From Limnohabitans sp. 2KL-17 (GTDB taxonomy: Bacteria; Pseudomonadota; Gammaproteobacteria; Burkholderiales; Burkholderiaceae_C): 64,000 nucleotides of DNA. The notes beneath the pieces were generated by a model, which saw nothing but the letters and a program-made list of their open reading frames with translations, made no database searches and was not told where the DNA came from. Shown here in pieces: positions 1 to 8,150 of this stretch; positions within the stretch are counted from its first letter, which is position 1; every line of letters starts with the position of its first letter. The stretch lies in contig NZ_NESK01000011.1 in assembly GCF_003063415.1 (NCBI RefSeq), forward strand, positions 1-64,000. The letters are read 5' to 3'. The position numbers were made by a program, and so were the translations under genes.

Positions 1-73
1 TGCGCTTGGCGATCTCGCTGTTGGAGAGTTGCTCGCGCAACTTCATGCGCCTGACCTTACCTATCATTTCCAT
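1..73 (-). CDS. istA: IS21-family transposase IstA, N-terminal fragment
   Basis: Reading leftward from ATG at 73 gives MEMIGKVRRMKLREQLSNSE followed by IAKR, the start of an IstA-type transposase. This region normally leads into a helix-turn-helix that binds the element ends, followed by an rve (DDE) integrase domain. Only 24 codons are present, so the catalytic part and the partner ATPase IstB cannot be judged. A GGAGAGA ribosome site lies about 13 bases upstream of the start. A 9-bp hairpin at 94-114 sits in the leader. Confidence 0.75.
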   Translation of the reverse strand, partial: MEMIGKVRRMKLREQLSNSEIAKR

Positions 74-93
74 GGTGATCACCTTCTATCTCT

Positions 94-114
94 CCTGCTG
101 AATATTTCAGCAGG
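94..114. other. Hairpin in the istA leader
   Basis: CCTGCTGAA at 94-102 and TTCAGCAGG at 106-114 form a perfect 9-bp stem with a 3-base loop between the element tip and istA. There is no T-run, so it is not a classical terminator. By inference it may block transcription entering from the host gene or limit IstA translation, as hairpins do in other insertion sequences. Confidence 0.5.
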
Positions 115-128
115 CCAGTTGAACACCC

Positions 129-181
129 TGGTCAATTTTGAGTCGGCACTACTAGGTTTAGATGGTCAGTTTTCGGTCGGC
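129..181 (-). repeat. Paired 19-bp terminal repeats of the IS21 element
   Basis: Two direct copies at 129-147 and 163-181 match at 16 of 19 positions; on the minus strand they read GCCGACYSAAAAYTGACCA. Their starts are 34 bp apart, and the outer copy lies about 7 bp from the element tip. IS21-family ends typically carry such repeated transposase-binding sites. Confidence 0.7.
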
Positions 182-188
182 GGCAACA

Positions 189-512
189 GTACCACACCGC
201 ACCGCGAAACACACCACCCAGCCCGGCGATGCGCGTGCCGCAGGGCAGCGTGAACACGCGGCCATGCAGGCTGCGATCGCTCACATCGTCGTGCCAGACG
301 TTGCCAAAGTTGTCCGCATGGTCGGTGTCGTGGTTGCCGTGGATGAACCAGACGCGCTCCCAAATGGTTTCCAGCTCGATGTGCAGCGGCCGTGCCGGCT
401 CCAGATCGCCGAGCGCGATGACGGCGCGGGCGTGGGTTTGCAAGGTGGCATCGATGATGTGCTGCCATTGGCCGTGTGGGTCGCCGCAGAAGATGATGGG
501 GCCGGGGTGCAT
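189..512 (-). pseudogene. Metallophosphoesterase, truncated by IS insertion
   Basis: The minus-strand frame from 512 encodes a calcineurin-like phosphoesterase: GDPHGQ (residues 10-15) is the GDxHG metal motif, GDLE (35-38) the second, and GNHD (59-62) the third. The typical GLGGVFRG stretch (97-104) follows. The host frame ends at Tyr108 exactly where the IS21 tip begins, so the C-terminal metal-binding histidines are missing. The track-like open frame continues 20 codons into IS sequence. Family members hydrolyse phosphoesters, but the substrate is unknown. No strong ribosome site precedes 512, so the start could lie further upstream. Confidence 0.75.
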
Positions 513-624
513 GGGCGTGAGTGAATAATGGTTCTTTCATATTGTGCAGGTCTTTGCAGCGCTGTTGACAGGGCCTTCGGATAAGCTTGAACAGTTACCT
601 CGAATGCTTTCCGCTAAGCCACCC

Positions 625-1236
625 ATGTCCCCCATCGCCATCATCGACTTCGAAACCACGGGCATCTCGCCCAATATGGGCGACCGCGCCACCGAGGTAG
701 CCATCGTCATGCTCGAAGGCGGGCAAGTGGTGGACCGCTACCAAAGCCTGATGAACGCCGGGGTGCGGGTGAACCCTTTCATCACCCAACTGACGGGCAT
801 CACCAACGAGATGGTGCAGGCCGCACCAGCGGCCGAGCAGGTGATGCGCGAGGCAGCGCGCTTTGTGGGCGGGCGGCCCATGGTGGCGCACAACGCGGCC
901 TTTGACAAAAAGTTTTGGCAGGCCGAGCTGGGCCGTTGCGGGCAAGACGGCGGGCACGCCTTTGCCTGCACATTGCTGCTGTCGCGCCGTCTTTACCCGC
1001 AAGCGCCCAACCACAAGCTGGGCACGCTGGCAGCGCTGCACCATTTGCCGTCGTCAGGCCGCGCCCACCGGGCCTTGGCCGATGCCGAAATGGCCGCGCA
1101 TTTGCTGGCGCAGATGCAGCATGATCTGAAAACCCGCTATGGCTGCAACCACGCCGACCACGCTTTGCTCATGGGCCTGCAACGCACCAGCCGCCACATG
1201 GTGGGGCCGTATTTGAAAGCCCGGGTGCAGGGCTGA
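625..1236 (+). CDS. DnaQ-like 3'-5' exonuclease
   Basis: The 203-residue protein opens with IAIIDFETTG, the DxE motif (ExoI) of DEDD-family exonucleases. LTGITNEMV, VAHNAAFDKKF (ExoII) and HRALADAEM (ExoIII with the catalytic His-Asp pair) follow. It is like the epsilon proofreading subunit of DNA polymerase III, but shorter and without an obvious C-terminal polymerase-binding part, so a stand-alone nuclease in repair or RNA turnover is possible. The ATG at 625 is chosen because the fold starts there; an in-frame ATG at 604 would add seven residues. It stands alone between the broken phosphoesterase gene and the convergent regulator. Confidence 0.85.
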   Translation: MSPIAIIDFETTGISPNMGDRATEVAIVMLEGGQVVDRYQSLMNAGVRVNPFITQLTGITNEMVQAAPAAEQVMREAARFVGGRPMVAHNAAFDKKFWQAELGRCGQDGGHAFACTLLLSRRLYPQAPNHKLGTLAALHHLPSSGRAHRALADAEMAAHLLAQMQHDLKTRYGCNHADHALLMGLQRTSRHMVGPYLKARVQG

Positions 1237-1249
1237 AAGCCCCTTACCT

Positions 1250-1717
1250 TCACCCCAAACCCAGCGGCAGCGCCGTTTTGTAGCGCACCTGTTTCAGCGC
1301 AAAGCTCGAGCGGATTTTTTCCACGCCGGGAATCGGTGAGAGTTGTTCCAAAATGAAGCGCTCCAGCGCCGCCATGTCGCGCACCGCCACCCGCAGCAGG
1401 TAGTCGCTGTCGCCGGTCATCAAATAGCACTCCATCACCTCATCGTGCCGCGCGATGTGGGCTTCAAAGTCGGCCAGGTTTTCCTTGCTTTGGGTCTTGA
1501 GGCTGATGGAGATGAACACCGTCAGGCCCAGCCCTAAAGCCGCTGCGCTGGCAAGCGCCACATAGCGCTGGATGACGCCGCCCGACTCCAGGGCCTTGAC
1601 GCGGGCCAGGCAGGGCGAGGGCGACAGGCCAATGCGTTTGGCCAACGCCACGTTGGACAGCGACCCGTCGCGCTGCAGTTCGTCGAGTATTTTCAGATCC
1701 ACAGTGTCAAGAATCAT
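1250..1717 (-). CDS. Lrp/AsnC-family transcriptional regulator
   Basis: The 155-residue protein has the standard length and plan. An N-terminal winged helix-turn-helix (LDEL to GLSPSPCLARVKALE, residues about 10-46) is followed by an AsnC ligand-sensing domain, including YLMTGDSDYLLRV near residues 99-111. Lrp-family proteins form dimers to octamers and respond to amino acids. The gene is divergent from the E1 dehydrogenase gene, sharing about 100 bp of AT-rich intergenic DNA. In pseudomonads mdeR, an Lrp-type activator, sits beside mdeB, a homodimeric E1. The same arrangement here suggests control of the neighbour by an amino acid or its oxoacid. Confidence 0.92.
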   Translation of the reverse strand: MILDTVDLKILDELQRDGSLSNVALAKRIGLSPSPCLARVKALESGGVIQRYVALASAAALGLGLTVFISISLKTQSKENLADFEAHIARHDEVMECYLMTGDSDYLLRVAVRDMAALERFILEQLSPIPGVEKIRSSFALKQVRYKTALPLGLG

Positions 1718-1819
1718 GTGCTGATTATTTGGTTAATTCGGCATATTGTGCTTTAAACAGGGTCATTCATGGTGCAAATAGGCAGCACATGCGCCCGCAG
1801 GCTCTGTACAGTGAATCCA
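1718..1819. promoter_or_regulatory. Divergent control region, Lrp gene and E1 dehydrogenase gene
   Basis: This short AT-rich stretch between two divergent genes includes ATTATTTGGTTAATT and ATATTGTGCTTTAAA, compatible with degenerate Lrp-type sites and promoters. No clear -35/-10 pair could be assigned. An in-frame ATG at 1769 preceded by AGGG falls inside it, so its right part may be coding. Confidence 0.3.
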
Positions 1820-4423
1820 ATGAATGCACCTTATGAACCCCTGCTCAGCACGATGATCAAGACCCACGACATCGACCCCGAAGAGACCGCCGAGTGGCGC
1901 GAAGCCTTGTTGTCCCTGATCGACACACAAGGTTCGGCGCGCGCGCGACAAATTCTCGATGAGTTGGCCGTTGTGGCCCGGCAGCAGCGCACCGGCTGGC
2001 AGCCAGAGCTCAACACACCCTACATGAACACCATCGCAGTAGACGAGCAGCCAGTGTTTCCGGGTGATCTGGCGACCGAAGAGCGGCTCGTGGCCATCAT
2101 GCGCTGGAACGCGCTGGCGATGGTGGTGCGCGCCAACCAGGCGTATGGCGAGCTGGGCGGGCACATCGCCAGTTACGCCAGCGTGGCCGATTTGTTCGAG
2201 ACCGGGTTTCACCATTTCTTTCATGCGCGCAACGAGCAGCATCGGGGCGATTTGGTGTTCTTTCAGCCGCACAGCGCGCCGGGCGTTTACGCCCGCGCCT
2301 TTTTGGAAGGCCGCCTGAGCGAGGCGGACCTGATGCACTACCGCCAGGAAATCACTGCATCTGCGGATGGCGCGCGCGGTTTATCAAGCTACCCGCATCC
2401 CTGGCTGATGCCCGACTTCTGGCAGTTTCCCACCGGCTCGATGGGGCTGGGGCCGATCAGTTCGATCTACCACGCCCGATTCATGCGCTACCTGACGAAC
2501 CGCCAGTTGCAGGACTGCAGCGCCCGCAAAGTGTGGGGCGTGTTTGGTGACGGCGAGATGGACGAGCCCGAAAGCATGAGCGCACTGACCCTGGCCGCTC
2601 GCGAAAAGCTGGACAACCTGGTGTGGGTGGTGAACTGCAATTTGCAGCGACTGGACGGCCCGGTGCGCGGCAATGGCCGCATCATTGACGAGCTGGAAAA
2701 ACTGTTTGCCGGCGCAGGCTGGAAAGTGATCAAACTGGTGTGGGGCAGCGACTGGGACGGCTTGTTGGCGCGTGACACCACGGGCGCCTTGCTGCGCGCT
2801 TTTGCCAACACGGTAGATGGCCAGATGCAGACCTTTGCCGCCAAGGACGGGCGCTTCAACCGGGACAACTTTTTCGGCCAGAACGAAGAACTGGCGCGCC
2901 TGGCTCAGGGCATGACCGATGAGCAGATCGACCGCCTCAAACGCGGTGGCCATGACATCGTGAAAATCCACGCCGCTTACGCAGCCGCTGCAGCGCATCA
3001 GGGCCAGCCCACGGTGATCCTGGCGCACACCAAAAAAGGCTTTGGCATGGGCAGTGCAGGCCAAGGCAAGATGACCACGCACAGCCAGAAGAAGTTTGAC
3101 GAGCAGGACCTGATTGACTACCGCAACCGCTTTGACTTGCCTCTGAGTGACGAGCAGGTCAAGGGGCTGAGCTTTTACAAACCCGCTGATGACAGCGCAG
3201 AGATGCGTTACCTGCGCGAACACCGCGCGCACCTGGGCGGCAGCTTGCCCAAACGCGAGACCTTGTGTGACCGCTTGCCCGTGCCCGCCTTGGCCAGCTA
3301 CGGTCAGTTTGCACTGCAGGCCGACGGCAAAGAGATGAGCACCACCATGGCCTTTGTGCGCATGCTGGGCAACCTGCTGAAGGACCGCCAGCTGGGCCCG
3401 CGCATCGTGCCCATCGTGGCCGATGAGGCCCGGACCTTCGGCATGGCCAACCTGTTCAAGCAGGTTGGCATTTACAGCAGCGTGGGTCAGCGTTACGCGC
3501 CCGAAGACATTGGCTCGGTGCTCAGTTACCGCGAAGCCACCGATGGCCAGATTTTGGAAGAAGGCATCAGCGAGGCAGGTGCGATTGCCAGCTGGACGGC
3601 AGCGGCCACCAGCTACAGCGTGCACGGGCTGGCCATGTTGCCGTTTTATATCTATTACTCGATGTTCGGTTTTCAGCGCGTGGGCGATGCCATCTGGGCG
3701 GCTGCCGACCAACGGGCACGGGGCTTTTTGTTGGGGGCTACATCCGGCCGCACCACCTTAGGGGGCGAGGGCTTGCAACACCAGGACGGCAGCAGCCACC
3801 TGGTGGCGGCCACCATCCCCAATTGCAAAGCCTACGACCCGGCTTTTTCGGGCGAGTTGGCGGTCATTTTGGACGCAGGCATGCGCGAGATGGTCGAGCA
3901 GCAAGCCGATGTGTTTTATTACGTCACCCTCATGAACGAGAACTACGCCCAGCCTGATTTGCCTGCGGGCGTGGAGGCCGATGTGCTGCGTGGGGGGTAT
4001 CGATTTGGGGTGTACGGTCCGCAAGACGGTGCCGCGCAGCGCGTGACCTTGCTCGGCTCTGGGGCTATCCTGAACGAGGTCATCAAGGCCGCTCACCAAC
4101 TGGCTGCGCAAGGGGTGGGCGTGGAGGTGCTGAGCATCACCAGCTGGAGCGAACTCGCGCGCGACGGCATGGCCGATGAAACCGGCACCAGCAGCCACCT
4201 GATGCGGCTGTTGTCGGCCACCCATGGCCCGGTGATCGCAGCCACCGACTATGTGCGTGCGGTGCCTGAAAGCGTTCGCGCCTTTGTGCCAGAAGGCCGC
4301 CGCTACAGCACGCTGGGCACCGACGGCTTTGGCCGCAGTGACACGCGTGCGGCGCTGCGCCGCTTCTTTGCGGTGGACGCCGACAGCATTGCGCAAGCTG
4401 CGCTGACCGCTTTGGCGCGTTAA
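1820..4423 (+). CDS. 2-oxoacid (pyruvate-type) dehydrogenase E1, homodimeric, AceE/MdeB-like
   Basis: The 867-residue protein matches the homodimeric E1 family in length. GDGEMDEPES to NCNLQRLDG is the thiamine diphosphate/Mg site (GDG...N). The C-terminal transketolase-like half carries SEAGAIASWTAA and GRTTLGGEGLQHQDG. E1 decarboxylates a 2-oxoacid and passes the acyl group to a lipoyl E2. No E2 (aceF) or E3 (lpd) gene is adjacent, which is unusual for the main pyruvate dehydrogenase. With the divergent Lrp gene this looks like a paralogue such as MdeB, which acts on 2-oxobutyrate. The start is ATG 1820 (MNAPYEP); ATG 1769 is possible and has the better ribosome site. Confidence 0.85.
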   Translation: MNAPYEPLLSTMIKTHDIDPEETAEWREALLSLIDTQGSARARQILDELAVVARQQRTGWQPELNTPYMNTIAVDEQPVFPGDLATEERLVAIMRWNALAMVVRANQAYGELGGHIASYASVADLFETGFHHFFHARNEQHRGDLVFFQPHSAPGVYARAFLEGRLSEADLMHYRQEITASADGARGLSSYPHPWLMPDFWQFPTGSMGLGPISSIYHARFMRYLTNRQLQDCSARKVWGVFGDGEMDEPESMSALTLAAREKLDNLVWVVNCNLQRLDGPVRGNGRIIDELEKLFAGAGWKVIKLVWGSDWDGLLARDTTGALLRAFANTVDGQMQTFAAKDGRFNRDNFFGQNEELARLAQGMTDEQIDRLKRGGHDIVKIHAAYAAAAAHQGQPTVILAHTKKGFGMGSAGQGKMTTHSQKKFDEQDLIDYRNRFDLPLSDEQVKGLSFYKPADDSAEMRYLREHRAHLGGSLPKRETLCDRLPVPALASYGQFALQADGKEMSTTMAFVRMLGNLLKDRQLGPRIVPIVADEARTFGMANLFKQVGIYSSVGQRYAPEDIGSVLSYREATDGQILEEGISEAGAIASWTAAATSYSVHGLAMLPFYIYYSMFGFQRVGDAIWAAADQRARGFLLGATSGRTTLGGEGLQHQDGSSHLVAATIPNCKAYDPAFSGELAVILDAGMREMVEQQADVFYYVTLMNENYAQPDLPAGVEADVLRGGYRFGVYGPQDGAAQRVTLLGSGAILNEVIKAAHQLAAQGVGVEVLSITSWSELARDGMADETGTSSHLMRLLSATHGPVIAATDYVRAVPESVRAFVPEGRRYSTLGTDGFGRSDTRAALRRFFAVDADSIAQAALTALAR

Positions 4424-4471
4424 GGCAGGTGATGGGCGTTGGCAGCCGCCAGCGCCGGCTGGCCAGGCTGC

Positions 4472-5071
4472 TCAGCCCTGAACCACGGCAAGATAAGCCT
4501 TGCGGGTTTCTGGGGCGACCCCATCCAGGGCTTGCTCGTAGCGGGTCTGGTGTTGGGTCAGCATGCGGGCCGAGGCGATGGTCTTAGATTTGCAAAACCA
4601 GTGGCAGCTGTGTTGCATCAGGAACATCTCGCCCATCATTCGGAACGAACGCTCTTTGGGCGAAAAGTCTTGAAGGTTGTTCACCGTGCGCTGTATGCCT
4701 TCAGCGTGCACCTCCAGCATGCGGCGCATGTCAAAGCTGGCTTTGGGCGACAGCTGGTCAATGAATGGCAGCGCCACCTTGAATGCTCGCGTCAAGGGCG
4801 CTGGCAGTTTGGCAAATTCACGGGCCAGGTTCTGGGACTCGGAGGCCAGCTGCTGTTCGGCCTGCTCTTGCAGTTGCAGAATTTGCAGCTGCCGCTCAGG
4901 CTCTGTTTCGCCCAGTGCACGCATGTAAGCGCCAGTGAGCTGCTCCATGTGCTTTTCGATTTGGTAAGGCCGCAACTGCTCGGCCAACAAGGCGGTGCGC
5001 TTGCGCTGGCCTTGGGTGTTGAGCCAGTGGATGCCCGTGGCCAGAATGAGCAGCAGACTGAGAAATTCCAT
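4472..5071 (-). CDS. Hypothetical membrane-anchored protein
   Basis: This 199-residue protein was not matched to a named family. It starts MEFLSLLLILATGIHWLNTQ, a single N-terminal membrane segment or uncleaved signal, followed by a charged, probably helical and partly coiled-coil body (QLQILQLQEQAEQQLASE) and a C-terminal part with many basic and aromatic residues. The ATG at 5071 is chosen because the upstream in-frame extension is not protein-like. It is divergent from the phasin gene across about 140 bp, and nothing else links the two. Confidence 0.65.
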   Translation of the reverse strand: MEFLSLLLILATGIHWLNTQGQRKRTALLAEQLRPYQIEKHMEQLTGAYMRALGETEPERQLQILQLQEQAEQQLASESQNLAREFAKLPAPLTRAFKVALPFIDQLSPKASFDMRRMLEVHAEGIQRTVNNLQDFSPKERSFRMMGEMFLMQHSCHWFCKSKTIASARMLTQHQTRYEQALDGVAPETRKAYLAVVQG

Positions 5072-5214
5072 ATGTAAAGGGTGTTCAGGCCGACGTGGCC
5101 ATTGCGCCAAGTGTAATTGGAGTGTGCTCTCTAAAGTGCGGGTTTTCCCTTGCCTTGACCAGTGCGCAGTGTTCAAATTGCCGCATTGCAACAAATTCTT
5201 CAAAGGACCACACC

Positions 5215-5772
5215 ATGAACTTCAACGCTGAACAATTCTCCGCTTCCCAACAAGCCAACCTGACCGCAGCCGCTGGCCTGTCGCAAAAAGCCTTCGCCGG
5301 TTTCGAGCGCCTGGTCGAACTCAACATGGCCGCTGGCAAAGCCGCTGTGGGTGAGACTTTCTCTGGCATGCAAGCCTTGATGGCTGCCAAGTCGCCGCAA
5401 GACCTGCTGGCCGTGCAAGCCGCCCTGATGCAGCCCGCATTCGAAAAGTCGGTTTCTTATGGCCGTCACTTGGCTGACATCGCCAACAGCACTGGCGCCG
5501 ATTTCAGCAAAGCCGTCGAAGGCAAAATGGCCGAGTCCGAAAAAGCGGTCAAAAGCTTGGTTGAAAGCAGCCTGAAAAACGCCCCTGCCGGCTCCGATGC
5601 TGCTGTGGCCGCTTTCAAGACCGCATTCGAAGCCAGCCAGACAGCCACCGAAGCCCTGAAAAAAGTGGTCAAGCAAGCCGCTGACAGCGCAGAAGCCAAC
5701 CTCAAGTCCGTGTCTGCCCAAGCCGAAGCTTCGGTGAAAGCTGCCATGTCGAAAGCCAAAATCAAGGCCTGA
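5215..5772 (+). CDS. phaP: Phasin family protein
   Basis: The 185-residue Ala/Lys-rich helical protein begins MNFNAEQFSASQQANL and has the phasin signature (GFERLVELNMAAGKAAVGE, SPQDLLAVQAALMQP, YGRHLADIAN). Phasins coat polyhydroxyalkanoate granules and limit their size. AAAGGA lies seven bases before the ATG. The C-terminal third is a repetitive Ala-Lys amphipathic helix (SAQAEASVKAAMSKAKIKA). No polymer synthesis genes are adjacent. A strong terminator follows, so this is probably a single-gene transcript. Confidence 0.93.
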   Translation: MNFNAEQFSASQQANLTAAAGLSQKAFAGFERLVELNMAAGKAAVGETFSGMQALMAAKSPQDLLAVQAALMQPAFEKSVSYGRHLADIANSTGADFSKAVEGKMAESEKAVKSLVESSLKNAPAGSDAAVAAFKTAFEASQTATEALKKVVKQAADSAEANLKSVSAQAEASVKAAMSKAKIKA

Positions 5773-5814
5773 TCTTTGGTTTGACAGGCGGGTTTCAGCG
5801 ACCCGCTCTTCACA

Positions 5815-5843
5815 AAAAAGGGTGTCCTCGGACACCCTTTTTG
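5815..5843 (+). terminator. Rho-independent terminator after the phasin gene
   Basis: AAAGGGTGTCC and GGACACCCTTT form a stem of about 11 bp with a 2-3 base loop, followed by T5 and GTTT. A-rich and T-rich arms make it usable in both directions, so it can also end transcripts of the convergent NlpC/P60 gene. Confidence 0.9.
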
Positions 5844-5890
5844 TTTGTGGCTTGCAGCTTGGGCGCAAGTGCCCAAGCCTGTGTCATGGT

Positions 5891-6451
5891 TCAGCGGTTG
5901 GCCGTCTCAGGTGTTTGTGTTTCCTGGACCCTGCGGGCACCCGTGAAGCGTTTTGTCCAGTAGGCCGTGCGCAGGTCATCGACACGCACGGCTTTTCCAA
6001 CGCTCGGCGCGTGGATGAACTTCCCATCGCCAAGGTAAATGCCCACATGGCTGAAGGTGCGGCGCATGGTGTTGAAAAAAACCAGGTCACCCGGGTTGAG
6101 TTCGCTTCGGTCGATTTTGTCGGTCACCGTGGCTTGCTCTTCTGCACGCCTTGGCAGCAATCGACCAATCGATGTTTCGTAGATGTGGCGAACGAATCCG
6201 CTGCAGTCAAAGCCCGTTTCGGACGTGCTGCCGCCGCGCTTGTAGGGCACGCCCAGCAGCATCATGGCCTTGCCCAGCATCTGGTTGGTTTTTTCGCCCA
6301 CACTGGTCTTCATCTGCTCGCCCAACTGCATCAAGCTGGCAAGTTCCGACGCGCGCTTGACACCTGCTGCCGGGTCATCTTCAGGCGCAGCAAGGAGGGA
6401 GGAGGTGGCGATCAGCAAACATGCCGCCAGGGCGATAGACTTCAATTTCAC
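5891..6451 (-). CDS. NlpC/P60 (C40) cell-wall peptidase, secreted
   Basis: Cleaves peptidoglycan stem peptides. The C-terminal domain shows the catalytic triad regions: TGFDCSGFVRHIY (catalytic Cys), THE-like FSHVGIYLGDG (His) and FIHAPSVG (third polar residue). The GTG at 6451 starts VKLKSIALAACLLIATSSLLA, a typical Sec signal peptide; an in-frame ATG at 6481 would add ten residues before it. Mature start is probably just after LLA-AP. About 186 residues is normal for small Spr/YafL-like enzymes. It is convergent with the phasin gene and shares its terminator. Confidence 0.88.
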   Translation of the reverse strand: MKLKSIALAACLLIATSSLLAAPEDDPAAGVKRASELASLMQLGEQMKTSVGEKTNQMLGKAMMLLGVPYKRGGSTSETGFDCSGFVRHIYETSIGRLLPRRAEEQATVTDKIDRSELNPGDLVFFNTMRRTFSHVGIYLGDGKFIHAPSVGKAVRVDDLRTAYWTKRFTGARRVQETQTPETANR

Positions 6452-6562
6452 AATGCAATATTTTGTGGCTTGGCCGATCATGATAACCGGTTCAAACCAA
6501 GGCACCTCACTGACGGCGTCAAGGGCCAAGCAGGTGGTTCCCACCCCTGCAGGGAGCGCCCA

Positions 6563-7267
6563 TCAAACGCCGTAACGGTCCCGGTAGGCTTGGACTTTGG
6601 GCAGGTGCTGCGCCAGCGTGCTGCCGGTCTGGTTCGATAAATAAGCCAGCAAATCCGACAGTTGCGCGATCGTGCAGACCTGCATGCCCAGTGTGTTGCG
6701 CACATACTGCACGGCGCTGTGGGGCACGTCTTGCACCGAGCCATCGGGCTGCTTTTCGGTGGCCATTTCCTGGCGGTCCAGTGCAATGGCGATGGCGTGC
6801 GGTGTAGCACCTGCTGCCTCAATCAAGGCAATCGACTCGCGGGCGGCGGTGCCCGCACTCATCACATCGTCGACGATGAGCACACGGCCTTTCAGCGGCG
6901 CGCCCACCAGGCTGCCGCCTTCGCCATGGTCTTTGGCTTCTTTGCGGTTGTAGGCAAACGGCACGTTCTTGCCCAAGCGGGCCAACTCGACAGCCACGGC
7001 GGCCCCAAGCGGTATTCCCTTGTAAGCGGGGCCAAAGATCATGTCGAACTCGATGCCGCTGGCCAGCAAAGCTTTTGCATAGAATTGGGCCAATCGACTC
7101 AGCTTGGCGCCGTCGTCGAACAGACCGGCATTGAAAAAGTAAGGGCTCATGCGCCCGGCTTTTGTCTTGAATTCGCCAAAGCGCAGCACGCCCGAGTCGA
7201 CCGCAAACTGCACAAATTCCTGAGCCAGCGCCTGCATTTCGGCGCTGCTTGCCTGTTTAGTCACCAT
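6563..7267 (-). CDS. pyrE: Orotate phosphoribosyltransferase
   Basis: Converts orotate and PRPP to orotidine monophosphate in pyrimidine synthesis. The 234-residue protein carries the PRPP-binding motif [13 protein letters not shown] (13 residues), plus [10 protein letters not shown] and [14 protein letters not shown], typical of PyrE. The start [19 protein letters not shown] at 7267 fits family length; an upstream in-frame extension is not protein-like. Its ATG overlaps the ATG of the divergent exonuclease III gene in the four bases CATG, so each gene's promoter must lie inside the other gene. Confidence 0.96.
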   Translation of the reverse strand: MVTKQASSAEMQALAQEFVQFAVDSGVLRFGEFKTKAGRMSPYFFNAGLFDDGAKLSRLAQFYAKALLASGIEFDMIFGPAYKGIPLGAAVAVELARLGKNVPFAYNRKEAKDHGEGGSLVGAPLKGRVLIVDDVMSAGTAARESIALIEAAGATPHAIAIALDRQEMATEKQPDGSVQDVPHSAVQYVRNTLGMQVCTIAQLSDLLAYLSNQTGSTLAQHLPKVQAYRDRYGV

Positions 7268-8069
7268 GGGGAAATCCTTGTTCAAACTCACCAGCCTTAA
7301 CCTGAACGGCATTCGTTCTGCTTCGACCAAAGGGCTCGAAGCCTGGTTGGCGCAAGCCAGGCCCGATTGTATTTGTGTGCAAGAAGTCAAAGCTCAGGCC
7401 GCTGATGTGGCCGGTAAATTCGAAGACTTGGCGGGCCTGAAAGGACATTTCCAGTTTGCTGAAAAGAAAGGCTATTCGGGCGTTGGCGTTTACACCCGCC
7501 ACGAACCGAGCGATGTGGTGGTGGGCTTTGATGGCGGCGAGTTCGATGCCGAGGGTCGTTATGTGGAGTTGCGCTTTGACACCCCCGCGCGCAAGCTGTC
7601 CGTGATCAGCAGCTATTTCCCCAGTGGCTCGTCGGGGCCTGAGCGGCAAGAAGCCAAGTTCCGGTTTCTGGACAAGATGTACCCCCACCTCATGGGCCTC
7701 AAGGCTGAGAGGGAGTTCATTGTGTGCAGTGATGTGAACATCGCGCACCAGCAGGCCGACCTGAAAAACTGGCGCAGCAACCAGAAAAACAGCGGTTTTC
7801 TGCCTCAAGAGCGCGACTGGATGACCCAGCTCACCACCGAGGGCGGTGTGGTTGACGTCTACCGCCACTTGAAACCCGACACCACAGAGGCTTGCTACAC
7901 CTGGTGGAGCAACCGGGGCCAGGCCTACGCCAAAAACGTGGGTTGGCGCCTCGACTACCACCTGGCCACCCCTGCTCTGGCAGACAAAGCCCGAAGTGAG
8001 TCGATCTACAAGGATGAAAAGTTTTCTGACCACGCACCCATCACGGTCGAATACGACCTCGACTTTTAA
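7266..8069 (+). CDS. xth: Exodeoxyribonuclease III / AP endonuclease
   Basis: Base-excision repair nuclease of the EEP superfamily, cutting at abasic sites and degrading 3' ends. Visible motifs are [20 protein letters not shown] (metal-binding Glu), CSDVNIAH (Asp-Asn), [10 protein letters not shown] and [11 protein letters not shown] (catalytic His). At 267 residues it is full length. The ATG at 7266 overlaps the pyrE start; homologues commonly begin at the [10 protein letters not shown] stretch, so the in-frame TTG at 7278 is a real alternative and would separate the starts by ten bases. Confidence 0.94.
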   Translation: MGKSLFKLTSLNLNGIRSASTKGLEAWLAQARPDCICVQEVKAQAADVAGKFEDLAGLKGHFQFAEKKGYSGVGVYTRHEPSDVVVGFDGGEFDAEGRYVELRFDTPARKLSVISSYFPSGSSGPERQEAKFRFLDKMYPHLMGLKAEREFIVCSDVNIAHQQADLKNWRSNQKNSGFLPQERDWMTQLTTEGGVVDVYRHLKPDTTEACYTWWSNRGQAYAKNVGWRLDYHLATPALADKARSESIYKDEKFSDHAPITVEYDLDF

Positions 8070-8150
8070 ACGCGCAGTTGCTCGCCAGCAGAACGAGTTG
8101 ACTTCACGCCATCAATGAGGGGGCGTTGGCTTGCTTGTCATCGGCATGCT

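Larger units (their letters stand above)
1..188 (-). mobile_element. Partial IS21-family insertion sequence, istA-proximal end
   Basis: The first 188 bases are the end of an insertion sequence whose body continues beyond the left edge. Seen directly: the start of an IstA-like transposase reading leftward from 73, two 19-bp repeats at 129-147 and 163-181, and an outer tip beginning TGTTGCCG on the minus strand at 188. Several repeats per end and a TG-rich tip are known IS21-family traits. The outer boundary is set by the host gene, whose reading frame is clean up to codon 108 at 189-191 and nonsense after it. The other end and any target duplication lie outside the window. Confidence 0.8.

Noticed and set aside
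2384..3712. 442-codon open frame antisense to the E1 dehydrogenase gene
   Set aside because: It is rich in Ala, Val and His with no domain and lies opposite a conserved enzyme; GC-rich codon bias keeps such antisense frames open.
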